Assembly: GCA_030640495.1 (NCBI GenBank) | Contig: DAOWJH010000015.1 | Coordinates: forward strand, 1 to 12,962 | DNA: 12,962 nt | DNA from: Dehalococcoidia bacterium | GTDB taxonomy: Bacteria; Chloroflexota; Dehalococcoidia; Dehalococcoidales; DAOWJH01 | Reading direction: 5' to 3' | Shown here: one piece after another, positions 6,667 to 12,962 of the stretch | Position numbering within the stretch: the stretch's first letter is position 1 | Layout of the letters: the number at the start of each line of letters is the position of its first letter | The notes under the pieces: generated by a model | The model's database searches: none | What the model was told of the DNA's origin: nothing | Seen by the model: the letters and a program-made list of their open reading frames with translations, nothing else | Program-made: the position numbers and the translations under genes

Positions 6667-8136
6667 ATGCATTATGATGTTAACCCACGTCAGCCATTAT
6701 TAGAGTTCCTTACGGAAAAGGAACTTGACGAGATTCACTATGCCACCCTTGAGGTTTTGGAGAGGGTAGGGGCTAATGTACACCACCCTGAAGCAAGGGA
6801 GCTACTCTATTCAGCCGGGGCACGGATTGAAAATGACCTCAGGGTAAGAATTCCCCCCTATCTGGTGGAGAAGGCGCTCCAGCTTGCGCCCAAGCGAGTC
6901 ACCCTGTCCAATAGACTCGGTGAGCGTACCATCTTCCTGGAAGGTGCCAAACTCTGTTTTGGCACCGGTTCTGACCTGCCAAATACTATTGACCACGAGA
7001 CTGGCCAGCGACGGAAGTCGCTTCTAAAAGATGTAGAGAATGCTGCCCTGGTCTGTGACTATCTGGATAACATTGACTTTATGATGAGCTATGCAATACC
7101 TTCTGACATTCACCCCATAATGCAGGAACTGTATGATTTCTACGCAATGATGAAAAATAGCGTGAAGCCAATGTTTCTTGTCTTGCCTTCAGGCAGACGG
7201 GACATGCTGGAGTATATGTATGAAATGGCTGTTGCTGTAGCTGGTAGCCGGGAGAATCTGGAAGCCAACCCATTCTTTGCTATCTATGCTGAGCCAGCAA
7301 GGGCACTTAAACACGGAGAGGGTTTAGAATCGGTGCTCTTTTGCTCAGAGCACAGGATTCCTATTACTTATCCTCCGATGATATTTGCCGGAGCTAATGC
7401 CCCGGTGACCATGGCTGGGGCGGTAACTATGTGTAATGCTGCCACTTTAGCCGGTCTGGTAATTCATCAGCTTAAAAACCCAGGGGCTCCCTTTATCTAC
7501 GGTGGCGGATTGGTTAGCTGCCTGGATATGAAGCATGCTATATGGTCTTACGGAGCTCCCGAGTTTACTGTAGCCGGTGCCATCATGGCTCAGCTCTCGC
7601 GGCGCTATGGACTCTCTACCTGGAGCACAGGTGGGGTCACTGACTCCAAGACTGTTGATGAACAGGCAGCCATTGAGGGCACAAATAGCCTGCTCATGAG
7701 TGCCTTAGGCGGAGGCAATGTAATTCACGATGTTGGCTATCTGGAAAGTGGCATGGCTGGCTCGCTGACGTTTTTGGTCATGATGGACGAGGCTATTGCT
7801 CTGGTCAAGCGCATCCTGCGGGGCTACCGCGTTGATAGAGAAACCCTGGCTGTTGACCTTATTGCCGAGGTTGGTCCTGATGGGAGTTTCCTTACCAAAC
7901 CCCACACACTTCAGCACTTCAAACAGGAGTTTTGGAGCCCTCGGCTTATAGACCGGAGCAACTATGAGCGCTGGGTAAAGCAAGGCAGCCTGACCCTTCA
8001 AGCCAGGGCTCAAGCTAAGGTCAGGAAAATTCTCAGTTCTCATCAGCCTGTTCCTCTGTCTGAGGAAACCCTGAAGGAGCTTGAGCGGATTATGCACTCG
8101 GCGGAAAGGAACGTTTTACCCAAAGTTAAGGGATAA
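6667..8136 (+). CDS. MttB-superfamily corrinoid methyltransferase, non-pyrrolysine
   Basis: This 489-residue protein is homologous to trimethylamine methyltransferase MttB and to its pyrrolysine-free relatives such as MtgB (glycine betaine), MtpB (proline betaine) and MtcB (carnitine). It would demethylate a quaternary amine and methylate the Co(I) corrinoid protein encoded just upstream. Recognisable segments are CFGTGSDLPNTID (97-109), IPITYPPMIFAGANAPVTMAG from 231, STGGVTDSKTVDEQ (320-333) and NVIHDVGYLESG (351-362). The frame is uninterrupted and has no in-frame TAG, so pyrrolysine is not used. Archaeal and bacterial MttB proper need it for trimethylamine. A betaine or other N-methylated amino acid is therefore more likely than trimethylamine, but which one cannot be read from the sequence. 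TAA ends it. Confidence 0.94.
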   Translation: MHYDVNPRQPLLEFLTEKELDEIHYATLEVLERVGANVHHPEARELLYSAGARIENDLRVRIPPYLVEKALQLAPKRVTLSNRLGERTIFLEGAKLCFGTGSDLPNTIDHETGQRRKSLLKDVENAALVCDYLDNIDFMMSYAIPSDIHPIMQELYDFYAMMKNSVKPMFLVLPSGRRDMLEYMYEMAVAVAGSRENLEANPFFAIYAEPARALKHGEGLESVLFCSEHRIPITYPPMIFAGANAPVTMAGAVTMCNAATLAGLVIHQLKNPGAPFIYGGGLVSCLDMKHAIWSYGAPEFTVAGAIMAQLSRRYGLSTWSTGGVTDSKTVDEQAAIEGTNSLLMSALGGGNVIHDVGYLESGMAGSLTFLVMMDEAIALVKRILRGYRVDRETLAVDLIAEVGPDGSFLTKPHTLQHFKQEFWSPRLIDRSNYERWVKQGSLTLQARAQAKVRKILSSHQPVPLSEETLKELERIMHSAERNVLPKVKG

Positions 8137-8183
8137 GCAGACCGGGCAGATAGTCTAGTGGGATAGCCTGGTTTTATCCTGCT

Positions 8184-8188
8184 GAGGT
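8184..8188 (+). promoter_or_regulatory. Ribosome binding site fixing a GTG start
   Basis: GAGGT lies six bases before GTG at 8195. An in-frame TGA at 8183-8185 excludes any earlier start, so GTG is the first and most likely initiation codon of the activator gene. Confidence 0.75.
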
Positions 8189-8194
8189 AGAGTA

Positions 8195-9997
8195 GTGACG
8201 TATCAAATTGATATTGAACCTATCGGGCTGCGCTGGTCTGGCACCGATGATGTTTCCCTCCTAGACATATGTCGTCAGGCTGGGGTGGGCATTTCTTCCC
8301 TTTGTGGAGGCAGCGGCACCTGTGGTAGTTGTAAGGTTCAAATTCTAGATGGTCAGGTCTCACCCTTGACCGGAGCCGAGAGAGAACAGCTCAGCCCGAC
8401 TGAGTTGGCAGACGGTTACCGCTTGGCTTGCCAGGTTTACCCTCAAGGTAATATCAGGGTTCACATCCCACCCGAGTCGCTCACATCTGCTCAGCGAATT
8501 CAGGTGGAGGGCAAAGAACTCGGAGTGGCCATCAAGCCTGTGGTTGAAGACTATGATATTAAACTCTCCCCACCAACACTTGAGGATGTCAGGTCCGATG
8601 TAACCAGGTTACAGGATTACCTTCTGGAGCAATATGGCTTGGCTGGTCTGTCTATAGACCTAGGGCTGCTGCGCCACCTGCCTGGATGGCTGCGAGAACT
8701 TAACTGGGAAGCTACTCTTGGAATACGGGGAAGTGAACTAGTAAGCCTGCAGCCTGTGGGACAAACAAGGTTAGGCCTGGCTGTAGACCTGGGAACAACT
8801 AAGATAGCTGCTTACTTAGTTGACTTAAGGACAGGACAGACCCTCGCTGCCACAGGAACCATGAACCCCCAGATCACCTATGGCGAGGATGTGATAGCTC
8901 GTATTGCCTATGCTATGAGAGGACCCAAGGAAACTACCACTCTGAGCCAACTTGCTAGCACCGCCATAACGGAGCTGGCTCAGAAGCTCTGCACCCAGAG
9001 CAAACATACCACTAATGAAATCGCTGAGGTAGTAATTGTGGGTAACACGGCTATGCATCATCTCCTCCTGGAGCTACCGGTGTCGCAACTCGGAACCTCT
9101 CCCTATGTTCCAGCCCTCAGCAATTCCCTGGATGTTAAGGCTAGAGAACTAGGCTTTGACTTTGCTCCCGGCTGCTATGTTCACCTTTTGCCTAATATAG
9201 CTGGCTTTGTGGGAGCTGACCATGTGGCTATGCTCCTAGCTACTGGCATCTATGAAGCCAGGGAGACGGTAATTGGTATTGATATTGGCACCAATACTGA
9301 AATCACCCTGCGCACCCCTGAAAAGCTCATCAGTTGTTCTACTGCTTCAGGCCCTGCCTTTGAGGGAGCACATATCAAGGATGGTATGCGGGCGACAGAT
9401 GGAGCTATTGAGAAGGTAAGGATAATTGGTTCTCAGGTACAATTCCAGACTATCAATAATCTCCCGCCTGTTGGGTTGTGTGGCTCAGGTATACTGGACA
9501 CTGTAGCTCAACTCGTTCAATCAAGTATCATTGGCAAAAAGGGAGTAATTGGGGAGCATCCTCGTGGACGCCGCACAGAACACGGCTGGGAGTTTGTGTT
9601 AGTCACCGCAGAAGAGAGCAGCAGTGACCGAGGCATCAGCATCACCCGCCATGATATTAACGAAATCCTATTGGCTAAGGCAGCCATCAGAACCGGCATT
9701 AATGTCCTTCTCGCTGAGGCTGGCTTGACAGCCAACGATATCTGCAAGGTTATTATCGCTGGAGCCTTTGGTACATATCTTGACGTCACTAGTGCTATCA
9801 CCATAGGTATGTTTCCCCAACTGCCTTCGGAGCGCTTCAGCCAGGTGGGTAATGCCGCCGGTATGGGGGCTAAACTGGCCCTGATTTCCAAGGAACAACG
9901 TGCTAGAGCCGAAGAAATCGCTCGACAAGTTCAGTATATTGAGCTGGCAGCTAATCCTCACTTCGCCGAAGAATTCACCCGCGCCATGCTCCTGTGA
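8195..9997 (+). CDS. RACo-type reductive activator of corrinoid proteins (2Fe-2S plus ASKHA ATPase)
   Basis: This 600-residue protein reactivates corrinoid proteins that slip to inactive Co(II), using ATP to push an electron uphill to Co(I). An N-terminal plant-type [2Fe-2S] domain has Cys37, Cys43, Cys46 (CGGSGTCGSC) and Cys79. A linker and middle domain (about 100-190) precede the DUF4445 ASKHA region. That region has phosphate loop 1 VDLGTTKIA at 197-205, a second one IDIGTNTEI at 362-370, SGPAFEGAHI (385-394), VGLCGSGI (426-433) and IIAGAFGTYLD (520-530). It is the functional counterpart of archaeal RamA, but with a [2Fe-2S] rather than two [4Fe-4S] clusters. It follows the MttB-like gene by 58 bases and serves the corrinoid protein of the same operon. 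Its last 57 coding bases are copied at 12616. Confidence 0.95.
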   Translation: MTYQIDIEPIGLRWSGTDDVSLLDICRQAGVGISSLCGGSGTCGSCKVQILDGQVSPLTGAEREQLSPTELADGYRLACQVYPQGNIRVHIPPESLTSAQRIQVEGKELGVAIKPVVEDYDIKLSPPTLEDVRSDVTRLQDYLLEQYGLAGLSIDLGLLRHLPGWLRELNWEATLGIRGSELVSLQPVGQTRLGLAVDLGTTKIAAYLVDLRTGQTLAATGTMNPQITYGEDVIARIAYAMRGPKETTTLSQLASTAITELAQKLCTQSKHTTNEIAEVVIVGNTAMHHLLLELPVSQLGTSPYVPALSNSLDVKARELGFDFAPGCYVHLLPNIAGFVGADHVAMLLATGIYEARETVIGIDIGTNTEITLRTPEKLISCSTASGPAFEGAHIKDGMRATDGAIEKVRIIGSQVQFQTINNLPPVGLCGSGILDTVAQLVQSSIIGKKGVIGEHPRGRRTEHGWEFVLVTAEESSSDRGISITRHDINEILLAKAAIRTGINVLLAEAGLTANDICKVIIAGAFGTYLDVTSAITIGMFPQLPSERFSQVGNAAGMGAKLALISKEQRARAEEIARQVQYIELAANPHFAEEFTRAMLL

Positions 9998-10002
9998 GAT
10001 AA
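9941..10002 (+). repeat. Parent copy of a 62-base direct repeat (3' end of the activator gene)
   Basis: These bases cover the last 18 codons and stop of the activator gene plus five bases after it. They recur in the same orientation at 12616-12677 with 60 of 62 identities. The differences are C9967/T12642, which is synonymous in an Ala codon, and T9993/G12668, which changes the final Leu to Arg. Confidence 0.95.
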
Positions 10003-10052
10003 GCGGTTAGCGCCAATTAGGCTAAGGACTACACAAAAGGAGGTAGGGGAAA

Positions 10053-11255
10053 ATGAGAATTGTGGTTGCTGGTGGTGCCGGTGCCATGGCAGGCGGAGTT
10101 CTTCAAGATTTATTACAACAGAATGATGTCTCAGAGATAGTGGTTGCTGACATATCGGAAGAGAAAGCAAAAGAGAGGGTAGCTACACTAGATGACAAGA
10201 GGCTGGTGGCTAAATTTGTCGACCTCTCGGATGAGAAAAGTTCAGCCGCACTGTTCAAGGGGGCTGATGTTATAATAAATGCAGCTTCCTTTGATACTAT
10301 TCTCCAAGCGACGAGGGCAGCAGCTAAGGCTGGCGTTAACTATATTGACCTCGGTAGTGAAGAAACCCAAGCACAATTGGCGCTCCATGATGAGTTTAAG
10401 AAAAAGGAAGTCACCGCTATCCCCGGTGTAGGCACAGCTCCAGGTGCGGATAATATCATGGCTCGTTATCTTGTGGACAAGCTGGACACGGTAGAATCCA
10501 TACACTTGAAAGATGGGAACATAGATTTGAATGTTAATGAGCACAGTCGAGCGTTGCATTGGTCATATGCAATCGATGGTATACTGGATGAATTTGCCCT
10601 GAATGCTACTCCCCTCCTCAACGGAAAAATGGCAAGTGTCCCCGGAATGTCAGGGATGGAGAACTTTACATTCCACGAACCAGTAGGAACACTCGCTATT
10701 GGTTATACCCCGCATTGCGAGCCGGAAACCCTAGCCCGGTCGTTCAAGGACAAGGGAATCAAGAATGCGACTTGGAAGATTGGCTTTCACCCTGATTTTA
10801 TGCAAAAATGCAAGTTTCTAGTTGACTTAGGCTTTAACAGCCGAGAGCCAATAAATATCAAGGGGCAGATGGTAGCACCGAAAGATGTACTGCTGCATTT
10901 ACTCTATAACCAGCCTGAGGAGACACTAAAACAACCTGAATATCGAGCTGAGATAGTGGTCATAGTTGAGGGAGTAGAAGTTGGGCAAAAAGTGGAGTAC
11001 TCGGCAAGTCTTTTCGCTTCGCCTAAGGCTGTAGAGGCGATGAAATCCCCGTTCAAGAAGGCCAAGCAGGCTGTCCCTATTGCCAGAGTCGGTGTTTATG
11101 CCGCAATAGTTGGGTTGATACTGGCTCGTGGACAGGCTGAGGAGAAAGGGTGTTTACCACCAGAGGTTTGTATACCGCCTGAGCTGTTTCTTAAAGAGGC
11201 GGCTAAAAGAGGACACCAAATAGAAATAACTAGGAAGGTATTGCTCCAAGGGTAA
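10053..11255 (+). CDS. Saccharopine dehydrogenase-like NAD(P)-binding oxidoreductase
   Basis: This 400-residue member of the saccharopine dehydrogenase/carboxynorspermidine synthase superfamily interconverts secondary amines or amino acids with imines or keto acids. The N-terminal Rossmann fold has GGAGAMAGG at residues 7-15, the acidic end of strand 2 at Asp33 (VVADIS), and INAASFD at 75-81. GVGTAPGADNIMARY (125-139) matches the conserved GxxPGxxN segment. The C-terminal part (VGVYAAIVGLILARGQAEEKG, then LPPEVCIPPELFLKEAAKRG) matches the family's closing region. AAGGAGGT at 10037-10044, eight bases before the ATG, is an excellent ribosome site. It follows the activator gene by 55 bases and probably belongs to the corrinoid operon. 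It may oxidise the demethylated product, but its substrate is unknown. Confidence 0.9.
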   Translation: MRIVVAGGAGAMAGGVLQDLLQQNDVSEIVVADISEEKAKERVATLDDKRLVAKFVDLSDEKSSAALFKGADVIINAASFDTILQATRAAAKAGVNYIDLGSEETQAQLALHDEFKKKEVTAIPGVGTAPGADNIMARYLVDKLDTVESIHLKDGNIDLNVNEHSRALHWSYAIDGILDEFALNATPLLNGKMASVPGMSGMENFTFHEPVGTLAIGYTPHCEPETLARSFKDKGIKNATWKIGFHPDFMQKCKFLVDLGFNSREPINIKGQMVAPKDVLLHLLYNQPEETLKQPEYRAEIVVIVEGVEVGQKVEYSASLFASPKAVEAMKSPFKKAKQAVPIARVGVYAAIVGLILARGQAEEKGCLPPEVCIPPELFLKEAAKRGHQIEITRKVLLQG

Positions 11256-11291
11256 GAACGTTGGAGGTAGAAGTAGTCTTGACAGTGGGTA

Positions 11292-11468
11292 TTGACCAAT
11301 TCAACTAAGGGTGTGACGGAAGACGGTTTAAATAATAGGGCTACCAAAAATTTAGGAATGCTGATAGTAGTCTTCCTGTACCTGCCGGTCGTTCCGTTTG
11401 CCACCTACTGGTCTCCACTGTCCCTATGGCTGCCTGAGCTGATCCTAAGGCCAAAGGTTTTGATGTGA
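11292..11468 (+). CDS. Possible small single-span membrane protein or transporter-gene remnant
   Basis: The 301-base gap between two dehydrogenase genes (11256-11556) contains an ORF of up to 58 codons. Start candidates are TTG at 11292, GTG at 11313 and ATG at 11358. The first part is polar and charged. From 11358 it encodes a strongly hydrophobic segment (MLIVVFLYLPVVPFATYW, then SPLSLWLPELIL) fit for one membrane span, ending RPKVLM. If the reading frame shifts by -1 near 11440, it would continue as PKAKGFDVTGEFK before a stop, so a frameshifted longer product is conceivable. No start has a well-spaced ribosome site. It resembles the N-terminus of a transporter or a small transporter subunit, but I cannot name a family. 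I see nothing else in this gap. Confidence 0.35.
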   Translation: MTNSTKGVTEDGLNNRATKNLGMLIVVFLYLPVVPFATYWSPLSLWLPELILRPKVLM

Positions 11469-11545
11469 CCGGGGAGTTTAAATAGAAAGGCACTTATAGA
11501 GTAATGATGCGTAACAACTTTGGTGCTTGTCAGGAAATAGTCCTC

Positions 11546-11554
11546 AGGGAGGGG
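11546..11554 (+). promoter_or_regulatory. Ribosome binding site favouring the ATG at 11557
   Basis: AGGGAGGGG ends two bases before ATG 11557, and its GGAGG core lies four bases away. A TTG at 11527 would add ten residues (MSGNSPQGGD) that do not match the family and would place this purine block inside the gene, so the ATG is preferred. Confidence 0.7.
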
Positions 11555-11556
11555 AC

Positions 11557-12540
11557 ATGAGAATTGTTTGTCCTGATGGGTCAGTTACGGACCGAGAGTT
11601 TCTGAGCGCTGAGCTAGAGGGAAAGCTTCGACAATTGGGCTCATTCTCTTGGTTTTATGGTCATCCAGAGACTTCAGAGAGCTATCTGGAGCGGGTGAAA
11701 GATGCTGACGGGATTCTTCTCAATTGGGACATCCCTGCTGAGGTACTCAGCTCTTGTCCCAAGTTGCGCATCGTTTCTTTCACAGGCACAGACCCTCGTA
11801 AGTTTGTAGACTTGTCCTTGGCCACTCGCAAGGGGATTGTAGTAACTAATACTCCCCACTACGGAGACCATGCTGTAGCCGAGCACACCATGGCTCTAAT
11901 CCTGTGTTGTGCCAAGCGTATTGTCCAGCTCAATGGCCTTATGCGTCAGGGGGTTTGGGAGCAAGATTTGTACAATACGGAACTTTGGGGCAAGACACTG
12001 GGTCTAGTTGGATTGGGTGGGATAGGTATAGAAGTATCCCGCTTAGCTCAAGCCTTTGGCATGCAGGTTCTATGCTGGACGCACCACCCAACCACGGAAC
12101 GGGCTCTGAGACATGCTGTTCGGTTTGTTACCTTGAAGAAGCTCTTTGAACAATCGGACGTGGTCACTTTGCACCTGTCTCATACACCGGAAACAGAAAG
12201 GATAATCACCAGAGAGCTCCTGAGACTCCTGAGGCCTGGAGCTATCTTAGTGAATGCCGCCCGTGCCGAACTGGTGGATAATCAAGCCCTGGCTGAGCTG
12301 CTTGCCGAGAAGAAATTGGGTGCAGTAGGACTAGACGTTTACGATGTGGAGCCAGTTGAGCCTGACAATCCTTTCTTGGGAATGGAGAATGTTGTCTTGG
12401 CTCCTCATGTGGCTTTTAATACTGCTGAAGCCAACACCAATATCTTGAATATCAGTGTTGACAACTTGGTGGCTTTCTTTTCTGGCCATCCGCAAAATGT
12501 GGTAAACCCTGAGTCACTAGTAGGCCACGGCGACTCGTGA
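11557..12540 (+). CDS. D-isomer-specific 2-hydroxyacid dehydrogenase
   Basis: Starting at the ATG, this is a 327-residue NAD-dependent enzyme that interconverts 2-oxo acids and D-2-hydroxy acids (lactate, glycerate or phosphoglycerate dehydrogenase superfamily). The catalytic domain is split (about 1-95 and 290-327) around the Rossmann domain. The nucleotide loop is GLGGIG at 152-157. The catalytic triad is complete: Arg236 in NAARAELVD, Glu265 in YDVEPVEP, and His284 in APHVAFNT. The usual ARG after the active arginine is ARA here. HYGDHAVAEHTMALIL (101-116) is the family's domain-linking helix. It lies 300 bases after the saccharopine dehydrogenase-like gene, so it may or may not be in the same transcript. 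It could reduce a 2-oxo acid from the upstream oxidative steps, which would be a way to dispose of electrons. Confidence 0.92.
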   Translation: MRIVCPDGSVTDREFLSAELEGKLRQLGSFSWFYGHPETSESYLERVKDADGILLNWDIPAEVLSSCPKLRIVSFTGTDPRKFVDLSLATRKGIVVTNTPHYGDHAVAEHTMALILCCAKRIVQLNGLMRQGVWEQDLYNTELWGKTLGLVGLGGIGIEVSRLAQAFGMQVLCWTHHPTTERALRHAVRFVTLKKLFEQSDVVTLHLSHTPETERIITRELLRLLRPGAILVNAARAELVDNQALAELLAEKKLGAVGLDVYDVEPVEPDNPFLGMENVVLAPHVAFNTAEANTNILNISVDNLVAFFSGHPQNVVNPESLVGHGDS

Positions 12541-12615
12541 CAAAGACTAAGGGATTGAGGGTGCCTCTTGCTGATATGATGATTACGAGGGGAAAAGCCT
12601 GACTTTTAGTTAGTG

Positions 12616-12677
12616 GAGCTGGCAGCTAATCCTCACTTCGCTGAAGAATTCACCCGCGCCATGCTCCGGTGAGATAA
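12616..12677 (+). pseudogene. Remnant of a second corrinoid-activator gene (3' end only)
   Basis: This 62-base stretch matches the end of the activator gene (9941-10002) at 60 of 62 bases and reads ELAANPHFAEEFTRAMLR followed by TGA at 12670-12672. Similarity begins abruptly at a codon boundary. The preceding 75 bases (12541-12615) show no relation to the activator, and an in-frame TAG lies at 12607-12609. There is no start or ribosome site for a product. It is best read as the tail of a lost or rearranged paralogue, or as a recombination scar. The rest of the 190-base gap holds only the ribosome site of the next gene. Confidence 0.8.
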
Positions 12678-12730
12678 ATAATCCTACCGAGGGAAGGGTA
12701 ACAGCAGTACATATTAAATAGGAGGCCAAC

Positions 12731-12962
12731 ATGATGGGAGCCGAGAAAATCTGGTGGTTTGGGGGCGAGTATACGAAAGAAGACCTGAAGAGAATGGACC
12801 CTGTATTTCTTCGAGCTCTGTTCCGCGAGCGAATACATCATACTATAGAGGTCGAAATTCTCCCAACCCTTCTGGGAAGGAAGAAGCTATCACCCGGATT
12901 CGGACTACAGCCGCAATTAATCCTTGATATTTGGAAGGAAAGAGGCTTTTCGGATGATGCCC
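12731..12962 (+). CDS. 5' part of an unrecognised gene, cut by the window end
   Basis: An open frame of 77 complete codons starts at ATG 12731 and runs off the window. AGGAGG at 12720-12725, five bases upstream, is a strong ribosome site. The visible N-terminus is soluble and rich in Trp, Arg and Lys (MMGAEKIWWFGGEYTKEDL), followed by helical segments (FLRALFRERIHHTIEVEILP, then LGRKKLSPGFGLQPQL). There is no signal peptide, membrane span, P-loop, Rossmann loop or cysteine motif. It does not resemble the start of an MtrH/MtgA-type methyltransferase, a corrinoid protein or an activator. Its place after an activator-gene remnant suggests it was, or is, linked to a corrinoid cluster. Confidence 0.7.
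   Translation, partial: MMGAEKIWWFGGEYTKEDLKRMDPVFLRALFRERIHHTIEVEILPTLLGRKKLSPGFGLQPQLILDIWKERGFSDDA

Noticed and set aside
8145..8190. A stretch resembling a tRNA D-arm (TAGTCTAGTGGGATA) between the methyltransferase and activator genes, with a weak GGATA/TATCC stem.
   Set aside because: There is no acceptor stem partner, no T-arm with GGTTCGA, and the activator gene begins immediately after. The stem is only five base pairs.
11279..11340. TTGACA at 11279-11284 as a promoter for the hydroxyacid dehydrogenase gene.
   Set aside because: No acceptable -10 hexamer lies 16-19 bases downstream; the aligned bases are CAACTA-like.
11527..11556. TTG at 11527 as the start of the 2-hydroxyacid dehydrogenase.
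   Set aside because: It would bury a strong purine-rich ribosome site and add residues outside the family pattern. ATG at 11557 begins directly with the first beta strand.
12541..12615. Whether the activator similarity extends further upstream of the 62-base repeat.
   Set aside because: By-eye comparison with 9866-9940 shows no alignment, and an in-frame stop lies at 12607-12609.
1..12962. CRISPR arrays, insertion sequences, rRNA or tRNA genes.
   Set aside because: No regularly spaced repeats, transposase-like frames with terminal inverted repeats, or RNA-gene signatures were seen on either strand.

Overview
The window carries about a dozen genes, all on the plus strand, with short gaps and mostly strong AGGAGG-type ribosome binding sites. 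The content suggests a strictly anaerobic bacterium: corrinoid-dependent methyl transfer, Fe-S and molybdenum cofactor proteins, radical SAM chemistry, and no oxygen-linked enzymes. My best guess is an uncultured Chloroflexota of the Dehalococcoidia type. This rests on gene content and style only, not on a marker gene.

Region A (about 200-4720) is a metallocofactor block. It holds a NifX/COG1433-like Fe-Mo-cluster-binding protein, an Mrp/NBP35-type P-loop ATPase, an IscU/NifU-like scaffold, MobB (molybdenum cofactor nucleotide attachment), a J-domain-only protein, a class I SAM methyltransferase and a COG0731-like radical SAM protein. Gaps are a few to about 40 bases, so it is probably one transcript. 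The Mrp protein lacks the CxxC that normally carries its bridging Fe-S cluster.

Region B (about 4730-12540) is the most interesting part. A perfect-consensus sigma70-type promoter (TTGACA, 18 bases, TATAAT) precedes an ornithine cyclodeaminase-family protein, a corrinoid protein, a non-pyrrolysine MttB-superfamily methyltransferase, a RACo-type corrinoid reductive activator and a saccharopine-dehydrogenase-like protein. After a roughly 300-base gap, which holds a possible small membrane ORF, comes a D-2-hydroxyacid dehydrogenase. The corrinoid protein, methyltransferase and activator form the core of a catabolic demethylation system. Three flanking NAD(P)-fold enzymes of imino-, amino- or keto-acid type suggest that the substrate is an N-methylated amino acid or betaine whose demethylated skeleton is oxidised further. 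The substrate is not determined by the sequence. No methylcorrinoid:tetrahydrofolate methyltransferase and no complete transporter lie in the window.

Region C (12541-12962) has a 62-base near-perfect copy (60/62) of the 3' end of the activator gene. It looks like the remnant of a second activator gene or a recombination scar. It lies just before a gene that runs off the window and that I do not recognise.
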